DNA of 64,000 bases from Phaseolus vulgaris (taxonomy: Eukaryota > Streptophyta > Magnoliopsida > Fabales > Fabaceae). A model generated the notes under the pieces. It did not search any database. It was not told the DNA's origin and saw only the letters and a program-made list of their open reading frames with translations. Positions 33,543 through 49,972 of this stretch are shown here, one piece after another (the stretch's first letter is position 1; the number at the start of each line of letters is the position of its first letter). Location: assembly GCF_000499845.2 (NCBI RefSeq), contig NC_023758.2:3636311-3700310 (forward strand). The letters are read 5' to 3'. The position numbers were made by a program, and so were the translations under genes.

Positions 33543-35615
33543 TTAAAGTTTTTTTCCTGGGTATTTCTTTCTGGAGTTGGAGTACAAGTGTCGAACACAG
33601 AACCGCTGCACTGCCCCAGGTATGAGCTCTTGAATGGCAGGCAACAAACCCTATAAAAAATCAGATATAAAATAGTTAAATGAAAATTATAAACAGACAA
33701 AATCAACAATTGACAGCAAAGAATATACCTTTTGTTGGTCAGACATGAAAGTGATGCCTTCACATACATGTACACCCCCAACATCTTCAATTAAAAGCTG
33801 CAAAAACCAGGTCCAAGAATCTTTGCATTCAACCTCAACCACAGCATATGCTAGAGGTAGCATCTGATCATTTGGGTCACTCCCAATTGCTGTCAGCAGT
33901 TCACCACCATAAAAGCCTTTCAAGAAGCACCCATCCAAAGCAATTATGGGCCTACAAGATATAAAGTTATCCTTGCAGGCTTTTAAGCACACATAAAATC
34001 TGTTAAAATTTTTGAATCTATTCATGTCTTCAACTTTGACTTTCACTGTAGACCCCGGATTTGCACGCATAAGCTCATGTGCATAGTCATAAATTCATTT
34101 GTACTACTCTTGAAATGAACCTTGGACATTCTTCAACGCCATCGCCATTGCCCGTTGAGCTTTTGACTTACTTATACTTGTGTTCCATTTTCTAACAGTT
34201 TTATTCCTTACGTCATTAATTCTCAATTTTGAATTTTGACTTAAAGAAGTCTCCAACCTTCCACTCAACCATTTAGTGCTCAACAAATCAACCTTAAACT
34301 GCCTAGCACAGATATGCACATCATTTAGTTTTCTTAACTGCCAACAGCTTGTTGAGGGTAAGAACCCACAATATGCATACCATTCACATTGTCCTTGTGC
34401 TCCAATACAACGCACACGAACTCTCGAATTATCATTTTTTACTAATTTCAAATTCCTCCCTGAATGGACAACATAAGTTCTAATGGCATCTTTAAATGCT
34501 TCCTTATCTGTAAAATAGGTACCCAAATCCTACGAAAAATCTGCCATGTTTTTTGGCATTACAAAGGATGGAAATTTACCACCTGTCCTAATATCCTCAT
34601 CACCATCTTCAAATTCGTCCATGCTGTCTAACTCTTCTGATTCCCAATCTGTATCTGACAGCCCTCTATCATTCACAAAGGTTCCTTCACTTTCATCGTC
34701 ATCAACACCCAAATCATGCAAATCATCTGTACAATTTGGTTCTAAACCTTCAATAGGATTATTGGCCCGCCTTTTACTTCGGCGTCTATGCCTAACCTCG
34801 CCTTTAATTGTAGTACCCTCACCCTTATCTGTAGAACCCTCACACTCACCGTCACCCTCATCCTCACCCTCACCCTCACCCTCACCGTCAACCTCACCCT
34901 TATCTCTAGTACCCTCACTCTGAACTTCAATTTCACCTTCAATAAATTCAACTTCCCTTAACCAAGAAGAATCTTCTGAAGCATGCCCACCACCATGACC
35001 TTCATCCTCCTCATCATCTTCCTCACCCACACCTTCCGTACCATGATGCTCACCAATGTCCACACCACCACCATCTTCAACATTAGGTTCAACACCTTCG
35101 GGTTCCACACCACCACCATACTCAACATTATGTTCAAGACCTTCGGGACCACCACCATCCTCAACATCAGCTTCAACACCTTCGACTTCCACTCCATCAC
35201 CTAAAACCAACATCACTTCTGCATCTGAAACAACATGCACTAAAAATAAATGAACTTCACCATGTGTATTTGCAATTTTCAGCATTTCTATTGCACCACC
35301 ATCATCAACCAGAACCTCCAATGTATTTTCTAACTCTTCACAACCTCCACGTGAATACCACATCTCCTGTATTGATATAAACCCCATCTCCTTTAGGATG
35401 CCAACTATTTCAAAGTAACTCCATCTATCACTGTCACATGACCATGTTGATGTATCACCACCAACATATCTCGCATCACAAAATATCCCACTATGGTGGA
35501 CCACAAGTTGAAAATAACCTTCTTTCATGATATGAACTTTATAAAAGGTATTCCTGTGAAATATAAATATACATATGACCACAAATAACAAACAAATAAC
35601 AAACCAAACCTTCAC
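33543..35615 (-). pseudogene. Degenerate MULE (mudrA-type) transposase
   Basis: One reading frame runs from ATG 35615 through an exon to 33729, then a 78-base GT-AG intron, then an exon 33650-33543. The first 360 residues hold an N-terminal domain and a long acidic Glu/Gly-rich region. Next come the MuDR-type DNA-binding region (TDKEAFKDAIRTYVV, RVRVRCIG) and the front of the DDE catalytic domain (ALDGCFLKG with its Asp, then FMSDQQKG, LLPAIQELIPGA, RFCVRHLYSN). The frame has three nonsense codons (TAG at 34530, TAG at 34104, TGA shortly after) without frameshifts. The protein stops at 33543, so the third catalytic residue region and the SWIM zinc finger are missing. It cannot make a working transposase. 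Confidence 0.85.
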
Positions 35616-36177
35616 TTAAATGTTGGACCACACATCACAAAATTATGTCAGAGACCAAATGTTGGACCACACATAAAAAATTGTTGCACATGGTGGACCC
35701 TACATCATAAACAACTCTGTATATGTTCTCTAAAAGTAATAAAAAACAGAACCACTCTGAAACTAAGTAAAAAATTACTAACCTTATAAAGGAGCAACCA
35801 CAAAACGACACCACGGTCTGGATCGCAATCGCTGCCCCTTCACCACCTCTGGACCGCACCACATAATCGCTCCTCCAAATCGACCATGGGAACGCAGCTC
35901 ACCATCGTAACTCACGATCGCACCACAAAGTCGAATGAGGGGAGCACACCTCCGAATGGAATCGAAGCAGGGAAGCGCACCACAAAATCCAACCAGTGGA
36001 GCAATCCTCGTATCAGAAACCCTAAATCAGAAATTCGAAATCCCCAATTTGAATAACCTAAACCCTAATTCAGTATTCACCAAAGTAATGTAAGCACAAT
36101 CCACGTAATTTACACGTGTCTGCCACATAAGCACCACTTAACGCTGTTTGGTGATATTTAACAGAAATGACCATTTT

Positions 36178-36278
36178 GAATACATTTTAGAAAACTTAGG
36201 GACCAAATTGAATTTTTAAAAAATCATTGTACCAAATTGACTATTGGCTATAAATATAGGGACGAAAAAGGTAATTAA
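36178..36278 (-). repeat. MULE right terminal inverted repeat
   Basis: A 101-bp inverted copy of 32691-32791. The outer end is ggtaattaa, followed by an A-tract in the flank. Confidence 0.9.
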
Positions 36279-38227
36279 AAAAAAATGTGTTTAGTATGAC
36301 TTTAGTTGGAAGAAAGAAGTTGTATATAGGGTTGTAAAAGTAAAATCAGATTACACTATTTTTATATTTAAACTAAAAATTATGGTGCATTTACATTGTC
36401 TTTTATGAGATTATTTCATTGTTAATTTTCATATTAATACATACAGTTTTATATAAAAAAATATTAATATGTTAACATTAATTTTTTATACAAAATATTA
36501 TTCTAGAGATGTAAATTTTTTATCTACAAGTTATTTAAAAAAACAAGACTAATAGGTAATTTTTATAAAAGTTATAATAAAAATAAATTATTAAAAATAT
36601 ATAAATTATTATAAGGATGGTGAGACATGAAAATTAATATTTGTGTGATGGTGAAAAAAACAAGCTATAAATTCACATAGTAAAATAAAAATAGTTGTTT
36701 TTATTTACTTCGTCAATAAAAATATTATTCTTGACTTATTTGAGATTGGTTCGTCCATTTTTTTATGGAGATGAGTATTTTTTTTTTAATTAATGTGTTG
36801 CATCATGAGGTCTGATATAAATTTGGTCTGACCAATAATTCCATTTAGAATTGGATGAAATTAAATATCACAAGTTTTGTAAATATTGTGGACACTTTAC
36901 CTTGGAGAAAAATTACCTATGACAAAACAAGATAATAATAACACAAGGATAAGATAAACATATAACTTAAACTCCTCATAATCACATCATCATTTACTTG
37001 ATTTAATTTTGTATAAACGACAAGAACAACAATGATGATTCACATTATCTTCTTTTGACTATCATCCTTTGTAAAGACCTATAAGTCAAACAAGAAGACG
37101 GTCTTCTCACACTTTCTCAAATAGAGAAATTACTTGATGTAATAAATCAATGTTCATATTATAATTTATTTATAATTTGCATTATTAACTTTTCATCATT
37201 CTTCATTTTGTGGTAAAAAAATTAATTTTAATTTTTTATAAATTTTTCACATTTAATTACTATTTTATATACTTTTAATGTATATTTTTTTATATTTTCA
37301 ATGTATTTTTTTTATAACTTTTTAAAAAACAATACACATTTCTCTTATTTATTTTCTAATTGCACAATATTAATTTTTAATTTCATAATTAATATTTGTA
37401 TATAATTTTTTTATACTAAAATATCAATATTTTTTTTAAACAATACAAGATCTTATGTAGAAGTTGTGTAAACTTACCGTGAATATTATCGCATTAAAAT
37501 TGTGTCATGACATGATTTTATTTTTAAAAAATCAATTAAAATTAATCAATTATATATGAAACAACTTCATTTGAAAAAAATATCGTTTTCCATACTTCAA
37601 ACTCATGTTAACACATACACCATTTGTTTTACATTGAAGTTGTGAGATGAAGTATGAGTTAGTCATATGAGTATTTTTTAAAAAATAATATGTAAATTTC
37701 AATCATTTTACATAAAATCTCACCAATTCAGTTAAAGTACCTATATTTAAGTTACATGTTGATTCTCTTTGCACTAATATATATTCTTTTGTAAAATAAA
37801 ATTTTTGTATCATTCAACATTTTCCTAAACAACATTAGAAGAACAAAAAGAATAGTTGAAAAGAAAAATCAGTTATAGTAGAATTTGGGACAAAATAAAA
37901 CAACAGAAAAAGATAAGGAATGAGTTGGAGAATCAAACGCCAGGAAAGAGAAGAACCAATGATTAAGAAACAAATAACACGCAAGAAGGTATGAGAACAA
38001 GTTCTTCTCTTTCCGCGTGTTCTGTGGAAGAGAGAGAGTGTGGCAAAAAGGGGGTCCCCCAAATTGATCAACCTTTGAAAAGAAAATGATTGTTCAACCC
38101 TGATTTCAAGCAATTGATAATGATGGGTTTTGTGAGATCTAATCCGAACATGAATACAAAGCAGCAATTGTTGAGGTTTTTGTTCTATTTGATGTCTCTG
38201 TTTCCACAACTATTGCATCTCCTCCAA
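36279..38227. other. AT-rich upstream region of the DUF946 gene
   Basis: From 36280 to 37800 the DNA is extremely AT-rich with no open frame or RNA gene I can support. From about 37840 it becomes leader-like: purine-rich stretches, a 'gttcttctctttccgcgtg' block and 'gagagagagtgtgg' near 38040, probably the promoter and 5' UTR of the DUF946 gene. An in-frame open stretch precedes the chosen ATG. Confidence 0.6.
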
Positions 38228-40328
38228 ATGTTTTGCTTCAAATTCAACAGCTTTCGGAAAGGGATAAACAACACTCTCATCACTCTACCACAAGCCTTTT
38301 CACTTTCCTCTCCGCTTCCCCAATGGCCTCAAGGTTATTATTCCCCAAAACACTCTTCATAAATCTTCTAAACTTGCTATTTCATATATTTTCATTATTA
38401 TATATTTTTCTCAATACCATGATTTTACTGTTGTTTTTCTTTAAATCAGTATTTTTTAGGAAGTTGAGTGCCTGTAGTATATTTTGGAGTCAAAACTTGG
38501 ATGCAGGTTGTTAAGTGATGTTAGTGTTGTGCTTTGATCAGAATTGAATGTACTATGAACATTTTTCATGGACTATGTGATAAAACTTCTATTTTAGTTA
38601 GAGAATAGTACAAAAAAAAGTAAGGCACTGTATAATATGTGTACTGTCTGTAAAAACTATACAAAGGTAATATTGGGCATGTTTCAGTTACTTGTATCTA
38701 CATTAATGATTAATCCATGCCGTGATTTTGTGTATGTAGTCACAGGACAAGATTTTGCTTCTGGAATTGTAAACCTTGGTGAAATAGAAGTGCGCAAGGT
38801 CACTGGGTTTGAGTTTGTTTGGAACAGCAACATTGGAAAGCCTGTTGCATTCTATAAACCTGTGGGAATACCAGATGGGTTCCATGTCCTTGGTCACTAT
38901 TGTCAGCCAAGCGACAAGCCGTTATGGGGTTTTGTGCTTGTTGTTAGGGAAGTGGAAGCTGTCTCATCTGAAAGAAGTAACTATGACAAGTTACCAGCTT
39001 TGAAGAACCCTCTTGATTATATGTTGGTATGGTGTTCCAATGCAGGAAGAAGGGAATTGGCAATTGGTTGTGCATACTTTTGGGTGCCTCAGCCTCCTGA
39101 AGGTTACAGTGCCCTTGGCTACTTGGTTACTAACAGGCCTGAGAAGCCCAATTTGGATGAAATGATTTGTGTTCGTGCCGACCTCACTGATAAGTATCAA
39201 CCTTACCGGCTGATGCTTGATGCTACTTCAGTAAATCCTGAGTTTCCATTTCAGGTGTGGAGTTTGAGACCTTGTGACCGTGGCATGCTGGGAAAAGGAG
39301 TTTCAGTAGGGACTTTTTTCTGCACTAGTCATTGGAACAAGGGAGAAGAGCTACCTGTTGTGTGCTTAAAGAACTTGAATCCTATGCTACCTGCAATGCC
39401 ACACCTCCACCAAATACACGCACTTGTACAGCACTATGGTCCTACTGTTTTCTTTCATCCTAAGGAAGTTTACTTGCCCTCTTCTGTTGATTGGTTTTTC
39501 AATAACGGAGCCTTGTTGTACAGAAAGGGCGTGAGTAAAGGAGAGGCCATTGATGCTGCTGGCTCAAATTTGCCAGGTGGGGGAACTAATGATGGGGAGT
39601 TTTGGATAGATTTGCCAAGTGATGATAGAAGGGATTTTGTCAAACATGGGGACTTGAATAGTGCTAAGCTTTATGTTCATGTGAAGCCTGCTCTTGGTGG
39701 AACTTTTACTGATATTGCTATGTGGGTGTTTTGCCCTTTCAATGGACCGTCTACTCTGAAAATTGGAATTACAAGTAGGGCTTTTACCAGGGTCGGAGAG
39801 CATGTTTCTGACTGGGAGCATTTTACACTTCGTGTATGCAACTTCTCTGGAGAGTTGTGGAGTATATATTTCTCACAGCACAGTGGTGGTAAATGGGTGG
39901 ATGCCTATGAACTGGAGTATATTAATGGCAATAAAGCTATCGTCTACGCATCAAAAAGTGGACATGCAAGTTACCCCCACCCTGGAACATATATCCAAGG
40001 GTCTTCAAAACTTGGGATTGGTATTAGGAATGATGCTGGTCGTAGTGATTTGTACGTGGATTCCAGTGTTCAATACGAGATTGTTGCAGCTGAGTATCTG
40101 GGAGATGCTGTCACAGAGCCTCAGTGGTTGCAGTTTATGAGACAGTGGGGTCCTAAAATTTGTTATGATTCGAAAACTGAGTTAGATAAGATAATTAACA
40201 CTCTACCTCGGGGGCTTCGAAATCCATTTGTTAACCTGATTAAAAAACTTCCAGTGGAGCTGTATGGTGAGGAAGGTCCTACAGGGCCAAAAGAGAAAAA
40301 TAACTGGATAGGAGATGAAAGATGGTGA
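38228..40328 (+). CDS. DUF946 / VPS62-like protein
   Basis: Two exons, 38228-38333 and 38746-40328, join with a phase-1 GT-AG intron into 562 residues. The start was chosen because the family usually opens with MF.C.F and reaches an LP.WPQG block followed by DFASG. Here exon 1 ends in PLPQWPQ and exon 2 begins with QDFASGIVNLGEIEV. An in-frame GTG/ATG-rich extension upstream to about 38090 cannot be excluded. The body carries the PF06101 (Vps62/DUF946) blocks: PVGIPDGFHVLGHYCQP, YFWVPQPPEGY, VQHYGPTVFFHPKE, VSDWEHFTLR and KSGHASYPHPG. No transmembrane segment is evident. Yeast Vps62 affects cytoplasm-to-vacuole protein sorting; the plant function is not established. Length is normal and no frame damage is seen. 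Confidence 0.9.
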
Positions 40329-40404
40329 GAACTTGTATGAAACAAATTGGTCACATCGACAAGTTCTTTTTTTCTGGGCCAGAATGTTGTAACTATATGT
40401 TGTT

Positions 40405-40441
40405 GTTCGTAATATATATATATATATACATAGAGAGAGAG
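40405..40441 (+). repeat. TA/GA microsatellite in the DUF946 3' UTR
   Basis: TA dinucleotides followed by a short GA run about 80 bases after the stop codon. Confidence 0.85.
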
Positions 40442-40920
40442 AAGTTATATATATACTTCTACATATTGACACTCTGCTCCACTACACAATCTCTAATTGA
40501 TTATATAAAAAAATAGTATTTTTATCATTTCATAAAAAAAAATAGTCAAAGAAAGAGGATTGTATGGTGGAGTAAGATTGTTAATGTATTTTTCTACTTG
40601 TACTTTAGTTTTTGGGTGAGACTTCTGTTATTTTTATGGGATTTGGAGAGGATAGAAAGTTCAAAATTAGGATTTGTTGTGTGGACATGTGTGTTACACG
40701 AGAGTTGTTGTAGTGATAGTGTTTGTGATATCCTACAATGATTTGTTATCCATACCAAAAAATAATTTGGCATGAGTGTAGTTGATTCAATGAAAATTAT
40801 TGCACTTTGCTTGTGTTTGGTGCATGTCAAATAAAAATAGACAGATAAATAGCTCTACATTTAAGTCCAGACTAAATATTGCTTAATAAAAATGTGATGA
40901 TGTGAATAATTTCAGAAGGT

Positions 40921-40935
40921 AAAAAAACCAAAAAG
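40921..40935 (-). terminator. RNA polymerase III terminator of tRNA-Thr
   Basis: On the minus strand, T-runs of five and seven bases follow the tRNA 3' end by 12 to 26 bases, as expected for Pol III termination. Confidence 0.7.
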
Positions 40936-40946
40936 TGTATGAAATG

Positions 40947-41020
40947 TGCTCTCGTTGAGAGTCGAACTCAAGACCTCCCGCTTACTAAACGGGTGCTCTA
41001 ACCAACTGAGCTACGAGAGC
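40947..41020 (-). tRNA. tRNA-Thr, anticodon AGU
   Basis: The minus strand folds into a complete cloverleaf. The acceptor stem GCUCUCG pairs with CGAGAGC, the D arm carries the A-box (TAGCTCAGTTGG), and the anticodon stem CCCGU/GCGGG holds the loop UUAGUAA with anticodon AGU at 40984-40986. A five-base variable loop is followed by the T arm with the B-box (GAGTTCGACTC). It is 74 bases with the discriminator A and has no intron. After deamination the anticodon is read as IGU, serving ACU/ACC codons. CCA is not encoded, as usual in eukaryotes. Confidence 0.95.
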
Positions 41021-41650
41021 AACTTTTTTATTCTACTAAACTTTAAGTATACAACAACAGTTTTTTTATTGTAGGCAATAAGAAACAATTTTAGGAAATA
41101 TGTAAATTAGAATTTATGGTACTTGATATTTTTAAATAAAAGCTTTCATGGTACTTGATATTTATTTGTTGATTTATTACTGTCAATCTTGTTCAATTTA
41201 AGGACAATATTATGTAGATGTTTGTTACCTATTATTACTCGTATTTAACTTTGGTCTTTGGTAGATTATCTATAATTAAATCCGTTTTTTACTTCTCAAT
41301 CAAATACCAACGTTTGTTTGTTAGTGTTGAATATGGATTCAACAATTATGAAGGGAATTAAATCATAATGCTATTGAATTCTTCCACCATTTTCAAGGCA
41401 TTTAAAGTACCAAAGAAGGAAATATTTGGCATGACAAAATATTATTGTTTTTATTACATATATTTTCTTTGAAACATTTATATAATCTTATATACATATA
41501 TTCTCTTTAACTTTCTACACATTCAATAAAAAAAAATATTTCTTTTCTTTCATTTTCTTCTTTATCAAGCAAACTAAAAAATCATCTTATTTTCTAAACT
41601 TTTTTAGAATCCTTTTACTTTCTTTTCCTCGTAAAACAACATACCCAACA

Positions 41651-42080
41651 AGAAAATAATTAAATAGTAATCAAATTCAAGGAGCAAAATAATTAATCAC
41701 TATATTAACTAAATTTAGAGACTATTTTATAAATTAAAAAATTATTAGTATCTAAAATAATTTCTATTATTAATAAAATATTATAAAATAATTTATAGAT
41801 TGGTATCTAACTATTAACTACCAAGATTTTAGTTACTGACTACTTAGGTTCTAAATTAGTCTCTTAAAAACTAATTTAAAACCTAAGTAGTTAGTAGTTA
41901 AAACCTTAATAACTAATAGTTAAATACAAATTTAGAAATTACTTTATAATTTTTATTAATAATAAAAACCACATTCGATATCAATAATTTTTTAGTTTCT
42001 AAATTAGTATATAATTTAGTCAATATAATAACTAATTACTTTTGGTCTCTAAACTTAATTTCTATTTAATGATGATTTTC
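41651..42080. mobile_element. Hairpin MITE-like element (long imperfect palindrome)
   Basis: Two arms of about 190-200 bases are inverted copies around a centre near 41870. The blocks 'aactacttaggtt.taaattag', 'attattaataaaa' and 'aaaaaattatt.gtatc' occur on both arms in mirrored order, extending out to 'attaaatag' on each side. Arm identity is moderate, with small indels. Such full-length foldback structures are typical of plant MITEs. No transposase is present and I could not identify a target-site duplication or superfamily. Confidence 0.65.
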
Positions 42081-42397
42081 TGGTAGGGATAACTTTTCTT
42101 AAAAAACTATCATTTAAAAGTCAAGTTCCACGAGGCTTGAATTATTGTCATAAAAAATGGCAAAATGAGTACAATATTATATCTTAACATTTCACATCAC
42201 AACAATCTGAAGCAGACCATGAAACTAATGTAATACATTATCAGTAAATATTTGTATAAGAACATAAATTGTAGGAAAAATCGAAGAAGTAGCATACCAT
42301 TAGATAATTTCACAAGCTTAATATTTTAGATCGTGTGTTGATATTTTGACACATCCTTGATTTATTAGGGATGAAGATTTAACATTACTCATTGGTC

Positions 42398-42683
42398 TAA
42401 AGTGAGCAACTCAGTTCAGAGAATCCAAATCTTAATTCTTTGGCATCAACTAAGGACCAGTTTTCAGCCACACAACAAAGGAAAAAGGGAAGGATCAGGG
42501 TAAATCATGTGAAAATGAATCAAAAGATACATGTCCACCATAAACAGGGGCATCAATATGACAATAGAATTCGTGAGATTGAAATTAGTTTTCATTCGTC
42601 ACGCTCAAACTTCTATACACTGTGCAAAGTCTTATCACCTTCAAAGTCAAAGCATCTATCTACTTCATCAGGAATAGATAGAG
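42398..42683 (+). other. Orphan coding-like fragment
   Basis: An open frame of about 95 codons, Ser/Lys/His-rich, ends at a strong donor (gatagag|gtaagg at 42684) and has possible acceptor sites near 42410. Composition is less AT-rich than the surroundings. I recognise no family, and no partner exon was found on either side. It could be a captured exon, a remnant of a lost gene, or chance. Confidence 0.25.
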
Positions 42684-42873
42684 GTAAGGTAACCTAATGC
42701 AACCCAAAAAATTTGATTACTTTTTTACAACATCCTTGAGTGAAACTGACCCTACACGTTGCTCAATGACAAAGGCTAAAATACCTGCACTATACAATAC
42801 CCATAATGATGGAATGGTAAAATGAAGGTAACTTGTTTATGAACATTGAATAGTAAGATAGTTCAAACCTAGA

Positions 42874-46952
<4,079 letters not shown>

Positions 46953-49178
46953 GCCGGTGCTTGTGTGTGAGAATCTATCAGGTTGTGAAAGCTGCGAAAT
47001 TTCAATTTGGGTTTTGGTCGATTTTGCAAATTGAGCTGAGAATAAAAGAGAGTTTCTGTCAACTCTGAACAATCAAACCAATTTTTCTGCCTTTTAGATT
47101 TTTCCTTCCTTCCAAGAATTTTCTCCCTATGTAAGCACCAAAAAACAAACCAAAACTCACTTTGAATTGAAATTGAAATTCGAAACAAAACAAATACACT
47201 ACACTTTTTGTTTATATTTAAACTAAAAAATATTTTATACAAAAAATGTTTTTGATTGAGCTTTTTATCGTTTATTTCTATCATAACATCACGCACTGTA
47301 AAATTACTACTTAAAAATAGTATTCTGCTTAATTTATTCTATAATATTAATAATAACCAAGATTATAGCAAATCGTGTGAGTAAAATAAATATGATCATA
47401 ACATAAAAAGAAAATTAAAATTTATATAGGATAAAAAAAATGCAAATACCAAGTTTAAAATTAAAATTATTGTTTAACAAATGACTTTATTTTTTTGTCT
47501 TGTTAGGATTTTCTAGAGATGGTGACGCTGTGAATATTATAGTCTTCAAAACGTGTAAATATATGTGTTTAATTAATGTCTTAACCCACTATCGAGTTTA
47601 AAACTAAAGCATCAATATAGAAGACAATTTCTCTAATAATTGTTTTTATCCTGAAATTATAAGAAGACATTTCAAAGAATATTTTTTTTAAAAAAATAAT
47701 ATATATATATATATATTATGATAAAATATATTATATTTTAACATTTTTTCTTGTTTTCTCTCTAGATTCATTTCCCCTTATTAAATAATTTTATTTCTAA
47801 TTATTAAATACTTAAACTTTAATAATTAAATACCTAAAATTAATGAATGAATTTGTTTTTTAAAAATACTCTTATTTATGAAGTGTTTATGATATTGTTA
47901 ATTTCTTTGGACATGAATATCAATATTGTTGATTATTGAATGAATTGAAATATGTTTTGGGTGTTACTTATGTTATTAATTTCTTTATAATATGATAAAT
48001 GGTTCGTTCAAGCTAGATATCACTCAAGTGACGACTCAACTCAAACAACACATAAACAATTTGTAATGATTATCTTCATCACTCATCATCCCGAGTGTGG
48101 ACACTCAAGCAAATGTTTGTTGTTTGAGTGAATGGTATGCTGAGGCAACTTTCTCTCAATTGAAAATGATGACACTCAAGTTGTACATTAGTTGCTCTAC
48201 TCAAATGAAAATCAAAACAATATTGCACGAGTTCAAAATTTGAAATATCATACAACCACACTAGGATGCTTAAGTTTTAGTGAAACAATGAGTTTCGTGT
48301 TTCTGGAACTTATTGGAAATGATACAACATGCATATTGCTCAAGCAATAAATGTTGAAGTGTAGAAGTGGAGTGAATGAGTGAGGAAGACATATAGCATC
48401 ATTCTTATTTTTGGAGTATCTTGCTTAAGCAACATGAGACCATTTGAGAAAGAAGTCTCTCCTTATTATAAAAAGTCAGGTCAATCAAACAAGACGAGTT
48501 TTTTTTAAGTGAAATTTAGTTGTGTTGATAATGATGAGTTATGTTCAATGTGGTTAATTATAGATAATGTTATATATAGTTATATAAGATATGCATGACA
48601 AAATGTATATAAATGAGAATGATGTCATGAATTATGTATATGATACATGACTATCTATATGATATGTGACTCTTTATAGATGTTTGTGGTGAGATATACC
48701 TAAGATGATATTAGGTTCTAAGGATGAGCAAGAGAGATATTCTAACTTCACTAATTCTTTGATAATGTAGATTAAAACATGAGGTAGTGAAAAAAAAAAT
48801 ACATCTAACTTAGTAAGTATAAATCACACTGACATAATAAACTAAAATTTACCAAAGATGTTTCTCATAAGTCAAATGTTACTCTTAAATAAGGTATATT
48901 CAAACTTGAATATCCAAAAGATATCAAGTGAGAAGTTACTCTATACATTAGAGATATGTAAATAAAGACTATAACATCTTATTGATAATGTTTTAATTTA
49001 TAAGATAATTAAGGAATTTCTTTTATAATAGTAATAATGTACCACAAAATAATAAATACGTATATGGTGTGATATATATAATGTGTATAGTGTTTAAAAT
49101 TAAATTAGTTTACTCATACATGCATAATTATGAACTGCTATGATTGTATATAGTATGAGAACGTATATATGCTTTATG

Positions 49179-49182
<4 letters not shown>

Positions 49183-49228
<46 letters not shown>
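49183..49228. repeat. TA dinucleotide microsatellite
   Basis: An uninterrupted TA run of about 46 bases in intergenic DNA. Confidence 0.95.
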
Positions 49229-49232
<4 letters not shown>

Positions 49233-49834
49233 TTGTAATAAATTGAAGTGTTATAAAAAGTATTTATAATGTATATAATAAATGAGAACTGACACTAAAC
49301 CTATGTTTGTATTTATAGAAAAAATTATTTGTGTACATGGAAAGGTGAGTAAAACTGAGAAAAACGAGACATAAATTACGAAAAACAAAAAACAATACAA
49401 ATATTATACGTTATTAAGAAAAGATTTACAAAGAAAGTAAATAATAATCGATTATTATCTAAATAATAATAATTATTTACAACATAATCGATTATATTAA
49501 AAATATAATTGATTATGCTTTTAATTGTTTTACTACTTTTGCGTTTAATAAATTATAAATATAACTAATAGCTTTATAATAATTATACTATTAATATTTT
49601 ATTAATATATATTTTTATATTTTAATAAAATAATTTAATATGATAACGTAACATTTATTAAAATATGCTTTTATATTGAAAAATAAAAAATAAAAAATAA
49701 AAAAACAAATAAATCAACTCTTTTATAATTTTTTTATTTTATCACATCATTCATTTATAAACTTTCATATTACTTTTCATTTAAATCTAATATTTTGTAA
49801 GTTCAAATACTCAATTTCTCTAACATGCAAACAG

Positions 49835-49972
49835 TCTCCTTTTTCACTTACTTCTCTTCATTTTTCTTTCCTTTCTACTCTTTTCTTTCTCTTTCCAACC
49901 CCACAGTCTCCTTTTTCACTTCTCTTTATTTTTTTTTTCCTTTCTACTCTTTTCTTTCTCTTTCCAACCCCA
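49835..49972. repeat. CT-rich tandem duplication, about 70-bp unit
   Basis: Two head-to-tail copies each run from 'gtctcctttttcactt' to 'tctttccaaccccac', with a T-run expansion in the second. Pyrimidine-rich and non-coding. Confidence 0.85.

Larger units (their letters stand above)
32691..36278 (-). mobile_element. Mutator-like element (MULE) with 101-bp terminal inverted repeats
   Basis: The two ends are near-identical inverted repeats (32691-32791 and 36178-36278) beginning TTAATTA(T/C)CTTTTTCGTC and running inward through a shared 'tatagccaatagtcaatttggtac' block. Between them lies a decayed mudrA-type transposase on the minus strand (33543-35615), plus about 750 bases of non-coding DNA that includes a 187-bp duplication. 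Mutator elements make 8-11 bp target duplications. Here both flanks are A-tracts (about ten A on the left, seven to nine A on the right), so a duplication is compatible but cannot be proven. The internal gene is broken, so the copy is non-autonomous. The (-) orientation follows the transposase. Confidence 0.88.
41021..42873. other. Intergenic region between tRNA-Thr and the ARF gene
   Basis: AT-rich DNA with one clear hairpin element (41651-42080). The interval 42398-42683 is less AT-rich and open on the plus strand, with a donor-like end; it is described separately as an orphan coding-like fragment. The last 190 bases are the likely 3' UTR of the ARF gene on the minus strand. Confidence 0.6.

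Noticed and set aside
34546..34923. Ser/Pro-rich plus-strand ORFs inside the MULE
   Set aside because: They are antisense shadows of the acidic Glu/Gly-rich region of the transposase pseudogene.
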